Shown: positions 12,700-25,019, numbered from the stretch's first letter. The stretch: 64,000 bases of DNA from Aplysia californica (GCF_000002075.1 NW_004797353.1:760353-824352), one strand, 5' to 3'. Notes: generated by a model from the letters alone, not told the origin. A program made the numbers and translations.

Positions 12700-13714
12700 G
12701 GTGGGGGGCATGCAGTGGATCCCACAATCCAGTACGTAGCATTTTTCGTTCTTGTTCATGCGACAGAAAAGAAAGAAAATCTGGATCGGTACTAACAATA
12801 GACCTATGAAACTTTATCAAGCAAATGATAGCATCAGATACTTTAATAGGCGCTCCCAATTTAATTTTGACTGTGTTAACAACAGGAGTCCGGACTCTCC
12901 ACACTAGATTTAGGCCCTATGCATGCCTACGCAATGAAAGGCTTTGGGCTGGGGAAAAAGGAGGGAGGGGGGAGCTCAGGGAAAAGGAAATACTTTGGTC
13001 TAAAAAATCTCGTTTTCTTTATACTGTCAAATGAGCTAAGGCACATTGTGAGGTTAGTAATTATAAAACATTACCAAAATTGATTAACTTTTTGAACTAA
13101 AGTTTAAAAATCTCTTGGCGATGTATTTCCCTGTCTCGTACATTTCAAACAATGAACAGAGGGAGCCAAAAGCTCAAGGCGCAAAATGCATGACGTCACG
13201 GCTCGGCGCAATGACGCGTTGGAAGGGTTCAGCTAGGCTAGGTTTTCGAGGATTTGGTTGATAAAAGGGTAAAACTTCACTAGCCAAGGTAAGACTTCTA
13301 CGATAACCATTTAAACGTTTTATAGAAGAACAAAGAATGATTTACCAACAAGGGTAGTTTGAAAAAAATATGACCAGAAAATTTATCAAAAATCAATGGT
13401 TAAAAATTGTCTATTTTTCAACTTGCAATATTTCGAGACTCATTAGTCGCACGTCGACCTGGAAAGAAGTGTTTTGAAGGCCATCCAAATGTCTTTAAAG
13501 ACATGTACCAGACTTGAATGTTGGTCCCCTAAATTAAACAAAAATATGCGCAATTTGAACCCACTGTCGCGATGAGACGTCATGTCCGGAAACAAAACCC
13601 TATGGGACTTTCCGAAGCCAACTGACGCTATAGTGAGCGCGTTCACTGAAGTGCCTACTGGCTTCATTGCTTGTTCCTTCCTGCTCGTTCTTTTCACACT
13701 CTGGTATCTGTAGG
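12700..13714. other. No gene seen
   Basis: Unique-looking sequence with short frames only. A TGACGTCA-like CRE motif near 13190 is isolated. Confidence 0.3.
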
Positions 13715-14806
13715 TTAGTGCTCATGGCACATGGATCTGGCAGTTTGAAACCAATCTAGGTTCATAGAGAATTTATGTGCCTTCCAGACCATGTCAATCC
13801 TATTCTTGAAAGCATTCAAGGATGGTGCAGACAACACATTTTCCGGTAGGGAATTCCAAGCGTTAACTGTGCGTACACTGAAGAAGTTTTGGCGGACTGC
13901 TGTTTTCACATGTTTGTTTTTTGGGGGTTTTTTTTCAATTATAGACTGTGTCCCCTGGTGTTAGAGTGTAGATCGCGGGGTAAAATGTCTCCCGTTACGT
14001 TGTAAATTCCTGTTAAATACTTGTAACATTCAGTCATGTCGCCTCTAGCTCTCCGATAGTACAGCGATGGCAGATCTAATTTTCTGAGACGATCGCAGTA
14101 AGCAAGATGCTGTAGTTCAGGAATTAGTTTGGTGGCCCGACGTTGCACTTTTTCAAGCTGTTCTTCATCACCCTTAAGTCTGGGGTGCCAGACCACATTT
14201 CCATACTCTAGATGAGGACAAATGATTGATTTGTACAGAGTAGAAAGGGACACTTTGTCCAGCATTGTGAAACCTCTCCGGATCAGTGCGAGAAGATTGT
14301 TAGCTTTGTTGACTTGAATACTGACATGTTTGCTGAATTTTAGATCACTATCAATATTCACACCTAGGTCTTTGTCTAGTCTCACAGATTCTAGTGTGAT
14401 GCGTTCACCTTTGGAAGTCATCTTGTACTCACATGGGTTTCTATTTTTCCCAATGTGCATAACCTTGCATATTTCTACATTAAACCTCAATTGCCACGTA
14501 TCAGACCAAAGCTGGAGTCTGTTAAAGTCATCCTGGAGGTTGTCCGAAAAGTCGGGTACTTCAGCAAAAATCTTCATATCATCCGCGAACAGAAAAATAG
14601 CAGAGAGGATATTTTCAGGGAGGTCATTGACGAAGCAAACAAATAGAAACGGACCTAGCACACTTCCCTGAGAGATTCCCGACTGCACATGCTCCCAGGA
14701 CGACTCCTCTCCATTTACAACCACACACTCTTGCCTATCAGTCAAGAAGTCCCTTATCCAAGCGTGAATCTGCCCCTTAATTCCATAGACGGTATCGAAG
14801 GCCTTA
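13715..14806 (-). mobile_element. LINE, CR1/L2/Daphne-like, RT fragment
   Basis: Minus-strand RT from SKAFDTVYG (motif A is cut at the 5' end) through SGISQGSVLGPFLF, LFADDMKIF and KDLGVNIDSDLKFSKH to the C-terminal NTRGHSL, then, after a frameshift near 13910-13940, FFSVRTVNAWNSLPENVLSA ending at 13715. The 5' junction falls at an ATAGAT-type simple repeat (14806-14840), where the copy is truncated. Confidence 0.8.
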
Positions 14807-14849
14807 GATAATAGATAATAGAAATAGATAATAGATATATAGCGCATTA

Positions 14850-16257
14850 AAAAAACAACCCATTTTCAACCTTGTCGCCTTTTCATAGCAGGACGCACCA
14901 GTTCGCATTAGGGCTACCACTAAAAATTGCAACAATCGCGCCATATTGCAAGTTACAGCAGTCTAACAAGTCAACAGAAGTCTGCAGATATTATTTTTCT
15001 CAAATTTCGTTTGCCTGCGTAGATCATGGTTACGTTTAGTAAAGAGCGGGGAGCTTTTTGTATTGAACATTACCTCTCCACAAACTCACCATCCTTGACA
15101 TTTCGTAAGTTCTGCGTACGGCATGGAGAGAATGCTTAGGTGCCCTCAAAATCTTTGGCGTCATAAGTAGAGAAGTTCCGTCAGTTTGGATCTATTGCGA
15201 ATCAGAACTAAAAGGTTCTTTTTAAAAATGATCACTTCAGGTCGAACACGCACCATGGGCAGCCCTTTAAACGTCACCAGAGTGCAGATTTCAGTAGCTG
15301 AGTCCCATGAGACGTCTGTCCGTGGATGATCTGCAGTTAAGACTTTCCTACACATCAACAGTCTGCATTCTCAAGGCAGATCTTAACCTGCGACTATACC
15401 ATGTTCATCTTCGCTAGGCCGAGATGACATGGATCAGAGCATGGCAATGTGTTCATGATTCCTCGATTGTCTTGTAAAGAGGGATAATTTCCTCGATGAC
15501 ATTTGGTTTAGTGCAAAGCCCATTTTCACCCCTCGGGATATGTTAACTCCAAAAATGCTGTCTAATGGGCACCCCACTCTATTGTCTCTAGAAGCCACTT
15601 TTTAGTGAACATATACAGTGTATGTGGCTTTAAACACTCATGGTTAAACAGGTCTTTGTGTTAGGGCGCCACTCAACATTTCGAACGACGCGTTAATTAA
15701 AAAGGTGTCGAGTCCAAAGGAGAGAATGTGGAACACAGCTTCATGGAATTTCAGAATGAAATCGTTAGGTTTTTTAACTCTGTAAAAGAAATTAAATATT
15801 GTTTAAATGTCACAGGGATGGAAGATTAATGTCAAAAAGAAAATAAAGAAAAATGTCAACTAACCTTTTCACGACTTCCTTTACAAGATTTTTAAACATT
15901 GGTGAACTTAACGTTTTTGGGTGCTTTTTTCTTTCGGCCGTTTCCGTTTTCAAAACATGTTTCTTCTTCGTGGATTTTATATCAAACAAATTTCTTTTGA
16001 ATGAATGTTTTATGTCTGTTCCAAATCACAGCATTCTAGAACAATTTTTGCGAGAGATATTCAGAAAACAAGTTGTTAAGTCGTTGTTGTTGTTTTTATC
16101 ACACTGTATATAGTCAAACGCCCTTTAGTAGCTCAATTGGTACCAGAAGGAGCAGACATTCTAAATTTGGGTTGTTTTCAGGAGTTTTAAAGTCTCTCCA
16201 GCCTTTTTGTTCCTTCCTGTCGGAGATGGACTATACTTTTGATGGTCTTGCCTTCAC
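14850..16257. other. No gene seen; possible tRNA-SINE scrap
   Basis: TAGCTCAATTGGTACCAGAA near 16130 resembles a tRNA A-box region. Nothing else is recognised. Confidence 0.3.
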
Positions 16258-16616
16258 TTGAGATGTTGTCACATGCTAGAGTCAGTTAGCCTAGTTGAAA
16301 TTTTGCACTTCGCGTGTAACCTTCCAGAGAGACATTGTTGGCTTCCACTACTACTACTACCTGTTGGGTTGGGTTGTTGTGGAAACCACTGAAACACTGC
16401 AGAAATTGATTAGTGGCAATTTTGTGGGACTTTCCAGCGATATTCCATCTTGAAATATTGTTATCGTAAGCTGATGTGGCTGGCAAAATATCTCCATGAC
16501 AAGATTTGCGGAGCAAAAGGCTTCGCGGAATGAAGGACAGGCGAAGAAAAAAATAGCAACGGAACTTTTCTCAGAGGTAAGGGATTGTGTTCAGGTACAT
16601 GCTTAATATGATAATA
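16258..16616 (+). repeat. Dispersed repeat F, copy 1
   Basis: About 360 bp closely matching 20672-21030 (shared GTGTAACCTTCCAGAGAGA, GGGACTTTCCAGCGATATTC, GCTGATGTGGCTGGCAAAAT, AGGTAAGGGATTGTGTTCAG). It ends directly in a GT run. Confidence 0.75.
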
Positions 16617-16680
16617 TGTGTGTGTGCGTGTGTGTGTGTGTGTGTGTGTGCGTTTGTGTGTGTGTGTGTGTGTGTGTGTG

Positions 16681-17511
16681 NNNNNNNNNNNNNNNNNNNN
16701 NNNNNNNNNNNNNNNNNNNNNNNNNNNNNNNNNNNNNNNNNNNNNNNNNNNNNNNNNNNNNNNNNNNNNNNNNNNNNNNNNNNNNNNNNNNNNNNNNNNN
16801 NNNNNNNNNNNNNNNNNNNNNNNNNNNNNNNNNNNNNNNNNNNNNNNNNNNNNNNNNNNNNNNNNNNNNNNNNNNNNNNNNNNNNNNNNNNNNNNNNNNN
16901 NNNNNNNNNNNNNNNNNNNNNNNNNNNNNNNNNNNNNNNNNNNNNNNNNNNNNNNNNNNNNNNNNNNNNNNNNNNNNNNNNNNNNNNNNNNNNNNNNNNN
17001 NNNNNNNNNNNNNNNNNNNNNNNNNNNNNNNNNNNNNNNNNNNNNNNNNNNNNNNNNNNNNNNNNNNNNNNNNNNNNNNNNNNNNNNNNNNNNNNNNNNN
17101 NNNNNNNNNNNNNNNNNNNNNNNNNNNNNNNNNNNNNNNNNNNNNNNNNNNNNNNNNNNNNNNNNNNNNNNNNNNNNNNNNNNNNNNNNNNNNNNNNNNN
17201 NNNNNNNNNNNNNNNNNNNNNNNNNNNNNNNNNNNNNNNNNNNNNNNNNNNNNNNNNNNNNNNNNNNNNNNNNNNNNNNNNNNNNNNNNNNNNNNNNNNN
17301 NNNNNNNNNNNNNNNNNNNNNNNNNNNNNNNNNNNNNNNNNNNNNNNNNNNNNNNNNNNNNNNNNNNNNNNNNNNNNNNNNNNNNNNNNNNNNNNNNNNN
17401 NNNNNNNNNNNNNNNNNNNNNNNNNNNNNNNNNNNNNNNNNNNNNNNNNNNNNNNNNNNNNNNNNNNNNNNNNNNNNNNNNNNNNNNNNNNNNNNNNNNN
17501 NNNNNNNNNNN
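16681..17511. other. Assembly gap
   Basis: 831 unknown bases starting inside a GT run. Frames crossing it are meaningless. Confidence 0.99.
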
Positions 17512-18540
17512 GGCCATATTTGATCCCCAACGCGGCGTACTGCTCGCGGCGCCGCGAAGAGAGAGAGGAGGCTCCATTAGTTCTAAGCTCCTTTTTTGTT
17601 TCAAATCTGGGCCGAGCAGATAATTAATGATTTCCCATCTGAGGCCAACAAAAACCCTCAGAAGAGAAAGAATTTCTTTTCCCGTTTCCTCGTTAGGTAG
17701 GTCTTTTATAGATAGAATCTAGTTACAGAGGAATTCATAAAAGGTAGGGGGGGGGGGTGCAGGGAGATTCCGTTTTAACAGGAACCCAGTGGGTGGATGA
17801 TATAATTATTGTCACCACATTATATGAAAATGGAATAACAATATATGAATATGCAAGGCCGAGCGTCGAACCTTTCTGAGACGGAATAGCAAGGGAGCCA
17901 GAAATAATTCCTTCTTCGACATTTTCCGTCTTAGACATGGAAATTAACAGGAAGAGGGAAGCCAGGTTCCAGAGGCCCAGCCGGTGGGATCAAGGGTCGC
18001 AGGATCGGTTGGCAAGCAGTGGTCACACCTCTTAAGGGCTATCCTTCCTCTCTGATTATCAGAGGCGGTTTGTTACCTGGTGCCGGTCAAATTTTTGTCA
18101 GCTGGACTGTTGACAGGAGATTTATTGCCGATGATGATTTTCGTTCAGTTTTAAGTAAATCCAAACAAAATGTATCAACATTCAAAAGCATCTTGCCGAT
18201 TCGAAGGTGCTCAAAAAGAGAAGTGGGATTCACTGCTGTTTTGTCGCGACAAAGCATCATTTCTTCATTTTTGTTATCGCGCCGGCTCGTAACTTTAAAT
18301 CGTCTCCCGTCAAGCCGTCACGTCGCGGGACTTCGTTCTACGTACGAGGCCAAACCGAACATGACAGGCTTAAAAGGGGGTGTCCACATACGCGATCGGG
18401 TCGGGTCGGGTCGGGTCGAGCCTAGGCCTTCTCAGTCAGGCCAGATATCTCGGACGTTGGCTCCGGCATTGAATGCCGGGGTGGACGACCTTATCCTGAT
18501 AAGCTCGCCTCGAGACCGGTCCTTATCTTATCGAGGATCA
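17512..18540. other. No gene seen
   Basis: A 175-codon frame at 18019-18546 has no recognised domain and runs through a GGTCG pentamer repeat (18393-18417) related to the ends of the 7227 element. Confidence 0.3.
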
Positions 18541-18545
18541 ATGTG

Positions 18546-18600
18546 AAAAGCGGCAATTAAATGCCAAAAGCGGCAATTAAATGCCAAAAGCGGCGATAGG
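18546..18600. repeat. 20-bp tandem repeat
   Basis: Two and a half units of AAAAGCGGCAATTAAATGCC. The flanks (18410-18610) are similar to the reverse complement of 22025-22145. Confidence 0.6.
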
Positions 18601-19121
18601 CAGATGTTCTAATACTAATACGTATACAGGTGATGGAACATTTTTGCATTACGCTTTTGCGTGCCGATAGTGTAAAAGGAATGTGTGTAGTGTGTAGCCG
18701 TCTAGTCTGTCTAATCTCCTAGCCTCTTCATTGTTCAATTCAGTCCTCTTGGGTGTACACGTTTTTTTTGGTGTTTTTTTCTCGTTTGGATGTATTTTCC
18801 CTACACTCGATTCTAAGGATTAAATTTGTGCTTATATTATGTGGTTTAGTGTTCAGCCCAGATTCTAGTTTTCTTTCATCTTGAATGTTATTGTTACTAG
18901 AATGGCCACCTGTGAGAATAGCGCAGGCGAGTCTTTTGCTATTCTCACCCGGTGTGCGTTCACCGTTATAGCGTAGATCTAGGCCAACCAATTTTGCTTT
19001 CACCCTGAACCACCGAATTCTACACTGTGATAACAGAAAAATTGAGGAATTCTGTGCCGTCAACAAACGTTCCATTACTATTGTTAGCCTAAAAGCGTAC
19101 AATAATTTTGTCTGTGGGCAG

Positions 19122-19175
<54 letters not shown>
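19122..19175. repeat. (GA)n microsatellite
   Basis: GA run that directly precedes the 227-bp tandem repeat. Confidence 0.95.
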
Positions 19176-19177
<2 letters not shown>

Positions 19178-19181
19178 TAGC

Positions 19182-19800
19182 GCGAGAACTTCCGGGCAAA
19201 ACAAAATGGCGACCCGCGTAGTTCGGCTCGATTCGAAAAGTTAAATAACCATAGCATCTTTGTAGACGACCAAATTAATATACTTTTGTGTTTTAACATC
19301 ATTTCAAAACTTTCTTTTGGTCAATTTGATCGTCCACACCGATAGACAGTATTCAGAAAGAGACAGAGCTTAGAGTGAGAGAGAGAAGAGGGCCGGGGAG
19401 GAGAACTTGCGAGAACTTCCGGGCAAAACAAAATGGCGACCCGCGTAGTTCGGCTCGATTCGAAAAGTTAAATAACCATAGCATCTTTGTAGACGACCAA
19501 ATTAATATACTTTTGTGTTTTAACATCATTTCAAAACTTTCTTTTGGTCAATTTGATCGTCCACACCGATAGACAGTATTCAGAAAGAGACAGAGCTTAG
19601 AGTGAGAGAGAGAAGAGGGCCGGGGAGGAGAACTTGCGAGAACTTCCGGGCAAAACAAAATGGCGACCCGCGTAGTTCGGCTCGATTCGAAAAGTGAAAT
19701 AACCATAGCATCTTTGTAGACAATCAAATAAGCTTACTTTTGTGCTATAACGTAATCTATTTTTTCTTTGCTTTTATCCATTTGATCATCCACACCGATA
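19182..19800 (+). repeat. 227-bp tandem repeat with ETS- and YY1-like motifs
   Basis: Units start at 19182, 19409 and 19636. Units 1 and 2 are essentially identical; unit 3 diverges after 60 bp. Each begins GCGAGAACTTCCGGGCAAAA, then CAAAATGGCGACC, which look like an ETS site (ACTTCCGG) and a YY1 site (AAAATGGCG). Confidence 0.85.
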
Positions 19801-20009
19801 GAAAGTATTCCGAAATTACGAAAAACAGGTCTTGTTTCATACCGGGTGAGAATAGCCAACAGTGGCAAGTCTCACCCGGGGTGAGAGGTCGATCGTATTT
19901 TTATTCTCACCCCGGGTGAGGATAGCCACTTCCTACTAGAATCTATTGTATCTGTGAAAACGTTTTCATCTGACGTCTCAGTTTCAGCGCAATGAACCGT
20001 GTGAGCAAC

Positions 20010-20142
20010 ATTTGAACATGGGAAGAACGTGTAGTGGATGGGGCAGTAGAAATGTTTATGCCAGCTAAAAGGGAAATGCAAAATAACAATAATAGATTTC
20101 CAAAAGATTCGGAGAAAAAGCACAGTGGATCAAAAGTGTTCC

Positions 20143-20186
<44 letters not shown>

Positions 20187-20330
20187 GAGTTTGCTCTCTG
20201 CACTTCAAACCTGATGTACCTTTGAAACGGGCTGGAAGATTTATAGTGCCCACAGAGTCTCCAACAATACTTCCAGAAGTACCACCATCATGTTGTGGCA
20301 CACCAGCTCCAAAAAAAGAGAGCAACTGCA
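20010..20330 (+). pseudogene. Decayed THAP domain
   Basis: Fragments in two frames match the THAP zinc finger in order: CSGWGSRNVYAS, RFPKDSEKK, QWIKSV, then after an AT microsatellite (20143-20184) VCSLHFKPDVPLKRAGRFIV then P. The second cysteine is replaced (GWGS for GWGC), and there are stops in the first part. THAP domains occur in host transcription factors and P-type transposases; the source is unknown. Confidence 0.55.
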
Positions 20331-20671
20331 ACAAGTTCAGCTTCTTCTAGAGCTGCAAAATGGTGAAATGGTATGGGTTTAACGCCTCTATCAACACTGT
20401 TATAGAGCTGCTGATATTGATAAAATGAATATATTTAAAGAAAGAGATGTCTTCGAGTTTGATTCATTTTATCAAACAATGGACGCTGACAGCCATTGGC
20501 AATGTTGCAAAGAGTAAAGATAATTATAATACATTTGTCTTGCTCAGCAGAACTCGAGATGGCCCTATTTTTGCATTTTCCTTGTATTTTACTTTTGTTC
20601 ACTCATGACCTCGTGAAAGAGGTTTCATTTGAAGCTTCATAAACTGAAGCACATCAGGCATCCAGACTTCA

Positions 20672-21030
20672 CTAGAGATGTTGCCACATGCTTGAGTCAG
20701 TTAGCCTACATGAAATTTTGCACTTCGTGTGTAACCTTCCAGAGAGAAATTGTTGGCCTACACTACTACTACTACTTGTTGGGTAGGTTTTTTTGGGTTT
20801 TTTAAAATGGAAAACCACTGAAAAACTGTGCCGAAATTGATAAGTGACGATGTTGTGGGACTTTCCAGGGATATTCCATCTTGATATATTGTTATCGTAG
20901 GCTGATGTGGCTGGCAAAATATCTTCATGAAATATTTGCGGGGCAAATGAAGGACAGGCGAAGGAAAAAAATAGCAAAGTAACTTTTTTCAGAGGTAAGG
21001 GATTGTGTTCAGTTACATGCTTTAAAATAT
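20672..21030 (+). repeat. Dispersed repeat F, copy 2
   Basis: Same repeat as at 16258. It ends directly in a CT run (21045-21156). Both copies carry an ACTACTACT block. Confidence 0.75.
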
Positions 21031-21044
21031 AATAATATATTTCT

Positions 21045-21160
<116 letters not shown>

Positions 21161-21569
21161 CGAGTGAACCTTAAAAATAAAAAATAATCATTAATCCCCC
21201 CCCCCCCCCCCATTCGGAGTCCCATAAAAGCGGGGCGTTCAGACTTTGAATGAACTTTGGTGACCCCAACAACCAGTGCTCACACGATGCAGTACCTTGT
21301 GACTAAGTGCACTGACCTGCCACGGCGGCGAAGCCGACAAGACGCTTGTATTTGTATAACTTTCTTTTCTTTTTTTTTTCTCCAAAAGTGACAGCACAGG
21401 ACAAATATTGATTTATTTTCATGGTGGTAAATTTTTTAAAAACCAAAAAAAAAAACAAACAAGGGCACGGCAAAAATTGCCGCGGTTAACCCTTTGATTT
21501 TAAGGGCAATACGCAAATTGCAAAGGCACCGAGGCAAATTGCCGCGGTGCCGCGGTATATTATTTCAAG

Positions 21570-21733
<164 letters not shown>

Positions 21734-22223
21734 CAAATCTATTCTCTTTCAATATTTGTTGAAACTTGTAGAATGAGAACGATGTTGCAAGTGAAGAACA
21801 AAAGTTATCCCACTAGTGTGCCACGGTCTTTTTTTGTGATAAAATGCAAACGTAATTCATTTTCATGTTGACGAATTGGTACACTCTGTCACTGGTGTGA
21901 TCTTCCTTTGTTATAGGAGCCAATAAACTCTCACAAAAAAAGCTGCAACAACAAAAATGCATTGCATTTAACTAAGGTTCGTTGTAGGCCAGTCTAGTGA
22001 GTACAGTGCGAGAATGCTCCATCACCCGCACCAACGCACTAGTCTATCGCCGCTTTTCGCATTGACTCTCCGGGAACGTGGTAGGCCTCCAATGCCGAGG
22101 CCAGTCGTGCGGGCTGTGTGGCTTAGGACTGAGAAAGCCTGGTCACTAGGCCTAGCCTAGTCAATGACTGAGCCTGCTAGGCCTTGTCATCTCCGGTGGA
22201 AGGCCAGCCCACCCAGAGGTCAT

Positions 22224-22828
22224 CAGGGTTGCCACTCGTGGATTTTTTAAAACCCAGATCTGGGTATTTCGACTTGGGTCTTGGGTTCTGGGAAGGTACG
22301 AGGGAAATTTGAGTAAATCTGGGTTCTTGGCTCATTTGGTTTAACAATGATCACTTACAGTGTTATTATACTGAGATTAAGTAGGCCACCTACATCGTAG
22401 GCTACATTACATGTGTTGTCATTAAAATCTGGCCTACTGCTTACGCTGTAAGCAATGATATTTTGCCTGGCCTTCAATGGAGTATTCTGAAAATTGCTTA
22501 TTGAAGTTGAAAATTATTTTATTAATAACTTAAAAAAACATTTTGTTGAATAAAAAAAAATTCAATTTTTTTTTTACCTCAAGCCTTTTTTCCCCTTATA
22601 TAAGCTATGTATCTGGGTTTATGGACCGACATCTGGGTTTATTTTGACCCACAGAATTCTACACTACTATAAGTGTAGAATTCTGTGTTTTGACCCAAAT
22701 TTGGTTGATAGGGGCGTTAAACCTATACCATTTCACCATTTTCACCAAATTTGGCCGGATCTGGGTTTGTGTCAAAATCATAGAGTTATCTCCTTTATCT
22801 ATGGTCAAAATAGATAGTGGCAACCCTG
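22224..22828. mobile_element. hAT-type non-autonomous element
   Basis: Ends CAGGGTTGCCACT and AGTGGCAACCCTG, flanked by the perfect 8-bp duplication GAGGTCAT (22216-22223, 22829-22836). 605 bp, no transposase. It holds the palindrome at 22650-22687. Confidence 0.85.
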
Positions 22829-23104
22829 GAGGTCATAATGTTCAATTCTATATTAACTTCCGGGTCACGTAATGGCGCGGTTCTGTGAGTACTAGACTGT
22901 GTGTTTTGTTTCTGTTTGTGTTGTTGGAATTTTTATGTTGATGGAGATTAATTTTACCGCTGTGTCCAAATCTAGATCTAGTCTTTCACTTTCCTAAAAA
23001 GAAAGCTACGGATAGGTAACGGTAGGAGCCTGGAGGGGTAGATTTAGAATATGTAGGCCTCTCTGAGCCTTGATGATAATCTACTGTAAGTAAGTACTTC
23101 TAGA

Positions 23105-23187
23105 TTCTACTTCTCTGTTGACATCCACCCCTTGGCGCTCATGACCTAACCTAAGACTAACTAAGTAGGTGCAGTTGCACCGTAAAA
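23105..23187 (+). mobile_element. Retroposon family A, 3' fragment
   Basis: Retains TTCTCTGTTGACATCCACCC and CTTGGCGCTCATGACC, then after a short insert GTGCAGTTGCACCGTAAAAC. A diverged 3' end only. Confidence 0.5.
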
Positions 23188-23404
23188 CTTCTAGATCTAC
23201 TAAAACTTATACTGAAAAAAAGCGGTGTTTATTTTTCTCGAAAACACTAGGAAACACTTGAAAACGCTAGGAGTAGGAGACACTCGAAAACACTAGGAAT
23301 CACTCGAAATCCCTTTGATACCTTACCCCCGGACGCTTACCAACCAAAGCCTTGATTTTCATGACGAAATTGTCTTTGCGGCTTTGCGGCCCAGATTATT
23401 TTGT

Positions 23405-24759
23405 CAATACAGACCCGGTAACCAGGAACAAACTTTTTTGTGATTTCAGAAACTTTTAGCGCCCAAACTCGGTAGTGTTACCATGAACGTGTGTGTGTGA
23501 GAGAGAGAGATGTGCTAGCAAAATGTCATGCCCCAGTTGGCAGGAGGGAACGAGAGAAAAATAAAGTGGGAAATAGGTGGGGAGAAAGAAAGACAGAGAC
23601 AATCGAAGAAAAAGAGAGGGCGAGCGATACACAGAGGAGAGAGAGAGGGGTGACTGTTCAATTGAAATGATGGCATATCTTTTCTTCAAATTGTGATTCC
23701 TCCAACTCCAAAACGGAGGAAAAACAAAATCGTTCATAGAAAAGACATCTGCAATCTTCATCTAGATCTAGATCTAGATCTAGGCTAGCCTCGAAACTAG
23801 ATCAATGATTTGTCTGTCTAGATCTAGACCTAGGCCATAGATCTAGAAGAACCTAGACCTAGATCTACCCTGAGCCAAGAGGGCGCTGAAACTTTCCGAA
23901 ATCACAAAAGAGTTCCCCTACCGGGTCTGTATAGCCTACTTTGTGGTAGAGTTGGGGCGAGCGGACGGACGGGTTTGTTACTCGCGGACTCAGTCAGAGT
24001 GAACGGGTAACGGACGGCCATGAGAGCGAACTGCGGACCTCAAGACAGTTCATTTTTTGGGTCCGCTCCACAATTTGACTCTCTCAGCGAGCGGACCCCA
24101 AGCCTCAAGTCAGTTCGTTTTTTGAGTCCGCTCCACAATTTTATTCACTGGGCGGGCGGGCGAATGGACGAACTCTAGCAGACGAGATACTCGACGCGAG
24201 ATTAGACCCGTCGTCAATTGTTTGTTAATTAGGCCTGATGTTTCAAACCACTAGCCTTGCCACAGGGAGTGAGAGAGGCTAGTGACGTAGTACTATAAAA
24301 TAATATGTGTAACCTTTCACCTCGTGCGTGGGACACACTGTGTACGTTCCAATTATCTCAAAGGCCGGGGGGGGGGGGGGGGGGGGGGGCGGAAATTTCC
24401 GCCATGAACGCCTAGCTGCAATGTGAAGCAGGAGGGTGATTTTTAAATTTTTTTTTTTTGGGGGGGGGGGGCGGGGGGTTGTAAGTTGTAGGCAATGGAA
24501 GGGGTCGTTCCTCCTCGTCTGCCCGCTCGAATGCATGGAGTCTCTCGGTCCGTCCGTCCGCTCGCTCGCTCGCTAAACGAACTGTTGTCTCTGTCCGATG
24601 TGTAGCGAGTAGCGAACTACTCTTCACAAATGGACGGTTTGTTACCCGTCCGCTCGTTTGCGGGTAGTGCCAGCGGGTAGTTCGTTACTCGCGGACGCTA
24701 ATTTTGCGAGCCCGACCCAACCCTACTTTGTGACTTTCGGTTACCGGGTCTGTATACAC
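23405..24759. mobile_element. Inverted-repeat element E, copy A
   Basis: The outer end ATACAGACCCGGTAACC mirrors GGTTACCGGGTCTGTATAC. An inner inverted repeat is TTTGTGATTTCAGAAACTTT (23436) against its mirror at 23881-23909. The purine-rich middle has GAGA runs and TAGATC repeats. Without the hAT insert it is about 570 bp. Copy B is at 60313. Confidence 0.65.
23947..24725. mobile_element. hAT-type element nested in inverted-repeat element copy A
   Basis: Ends TAGAGTTGGGGCGAGCGG and (reverse complement) TAGGGTTGGGTCGGGCTCGC; flanked by CTTTGTGG (23939-23946) and CTTTGTGA (24726-24733). The interior is a set of inverted copies of AGCGGACGG/CCGTCCGCT and GTTACTCGCGGAC with poly-G runs. Confidence 0.7.
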
Positions 24760-25019
24760 TATACACTCCCTTCTAGCATAGCCTGATCTTTGATTCTAGG
24801 CTGCCTTCTGATACTAAAATAATAATTTCATCCAAAGGTACAAAGGTGATTTTGAGTGATTCCTAGTGTTTTCGAGTGTTTCCTACTGTTTTCGAGTGTT
24901 TCCTAGTGTTTTCAAGAAAAATATACACCCAAAAAAAGTATTTTAAGCATTTATAATGAAGTAGATCTAGATCTAGTTCTATAGAGTTATGAACATGACC
25001 ATAGTTCCATTTTGTATTA

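Larger units (their letters stand above)
23188..24975. repeat. Outermost inverted repeat around copy A
   Basis: Left arm 23188-23335 (CGAAAACACTAGGAAACACT and more) is the reverse complement of right arm 24833-24975 (GTGTTTCCTAGTGTTTTCAA and more), about 140 bp each, imperfect. It encloses element E copy A. Confidence 0.6.

Noticed and set aside
16571-17627. Long frames across the gap
   Set aside because: They consist of unknown bases and GT-repeat translations.
18019-18546. 175-codon plus-strand frame as a gene
   Set aside because: No domain, no splice context, overlaps a pentamer repeat and a tandem repeat.
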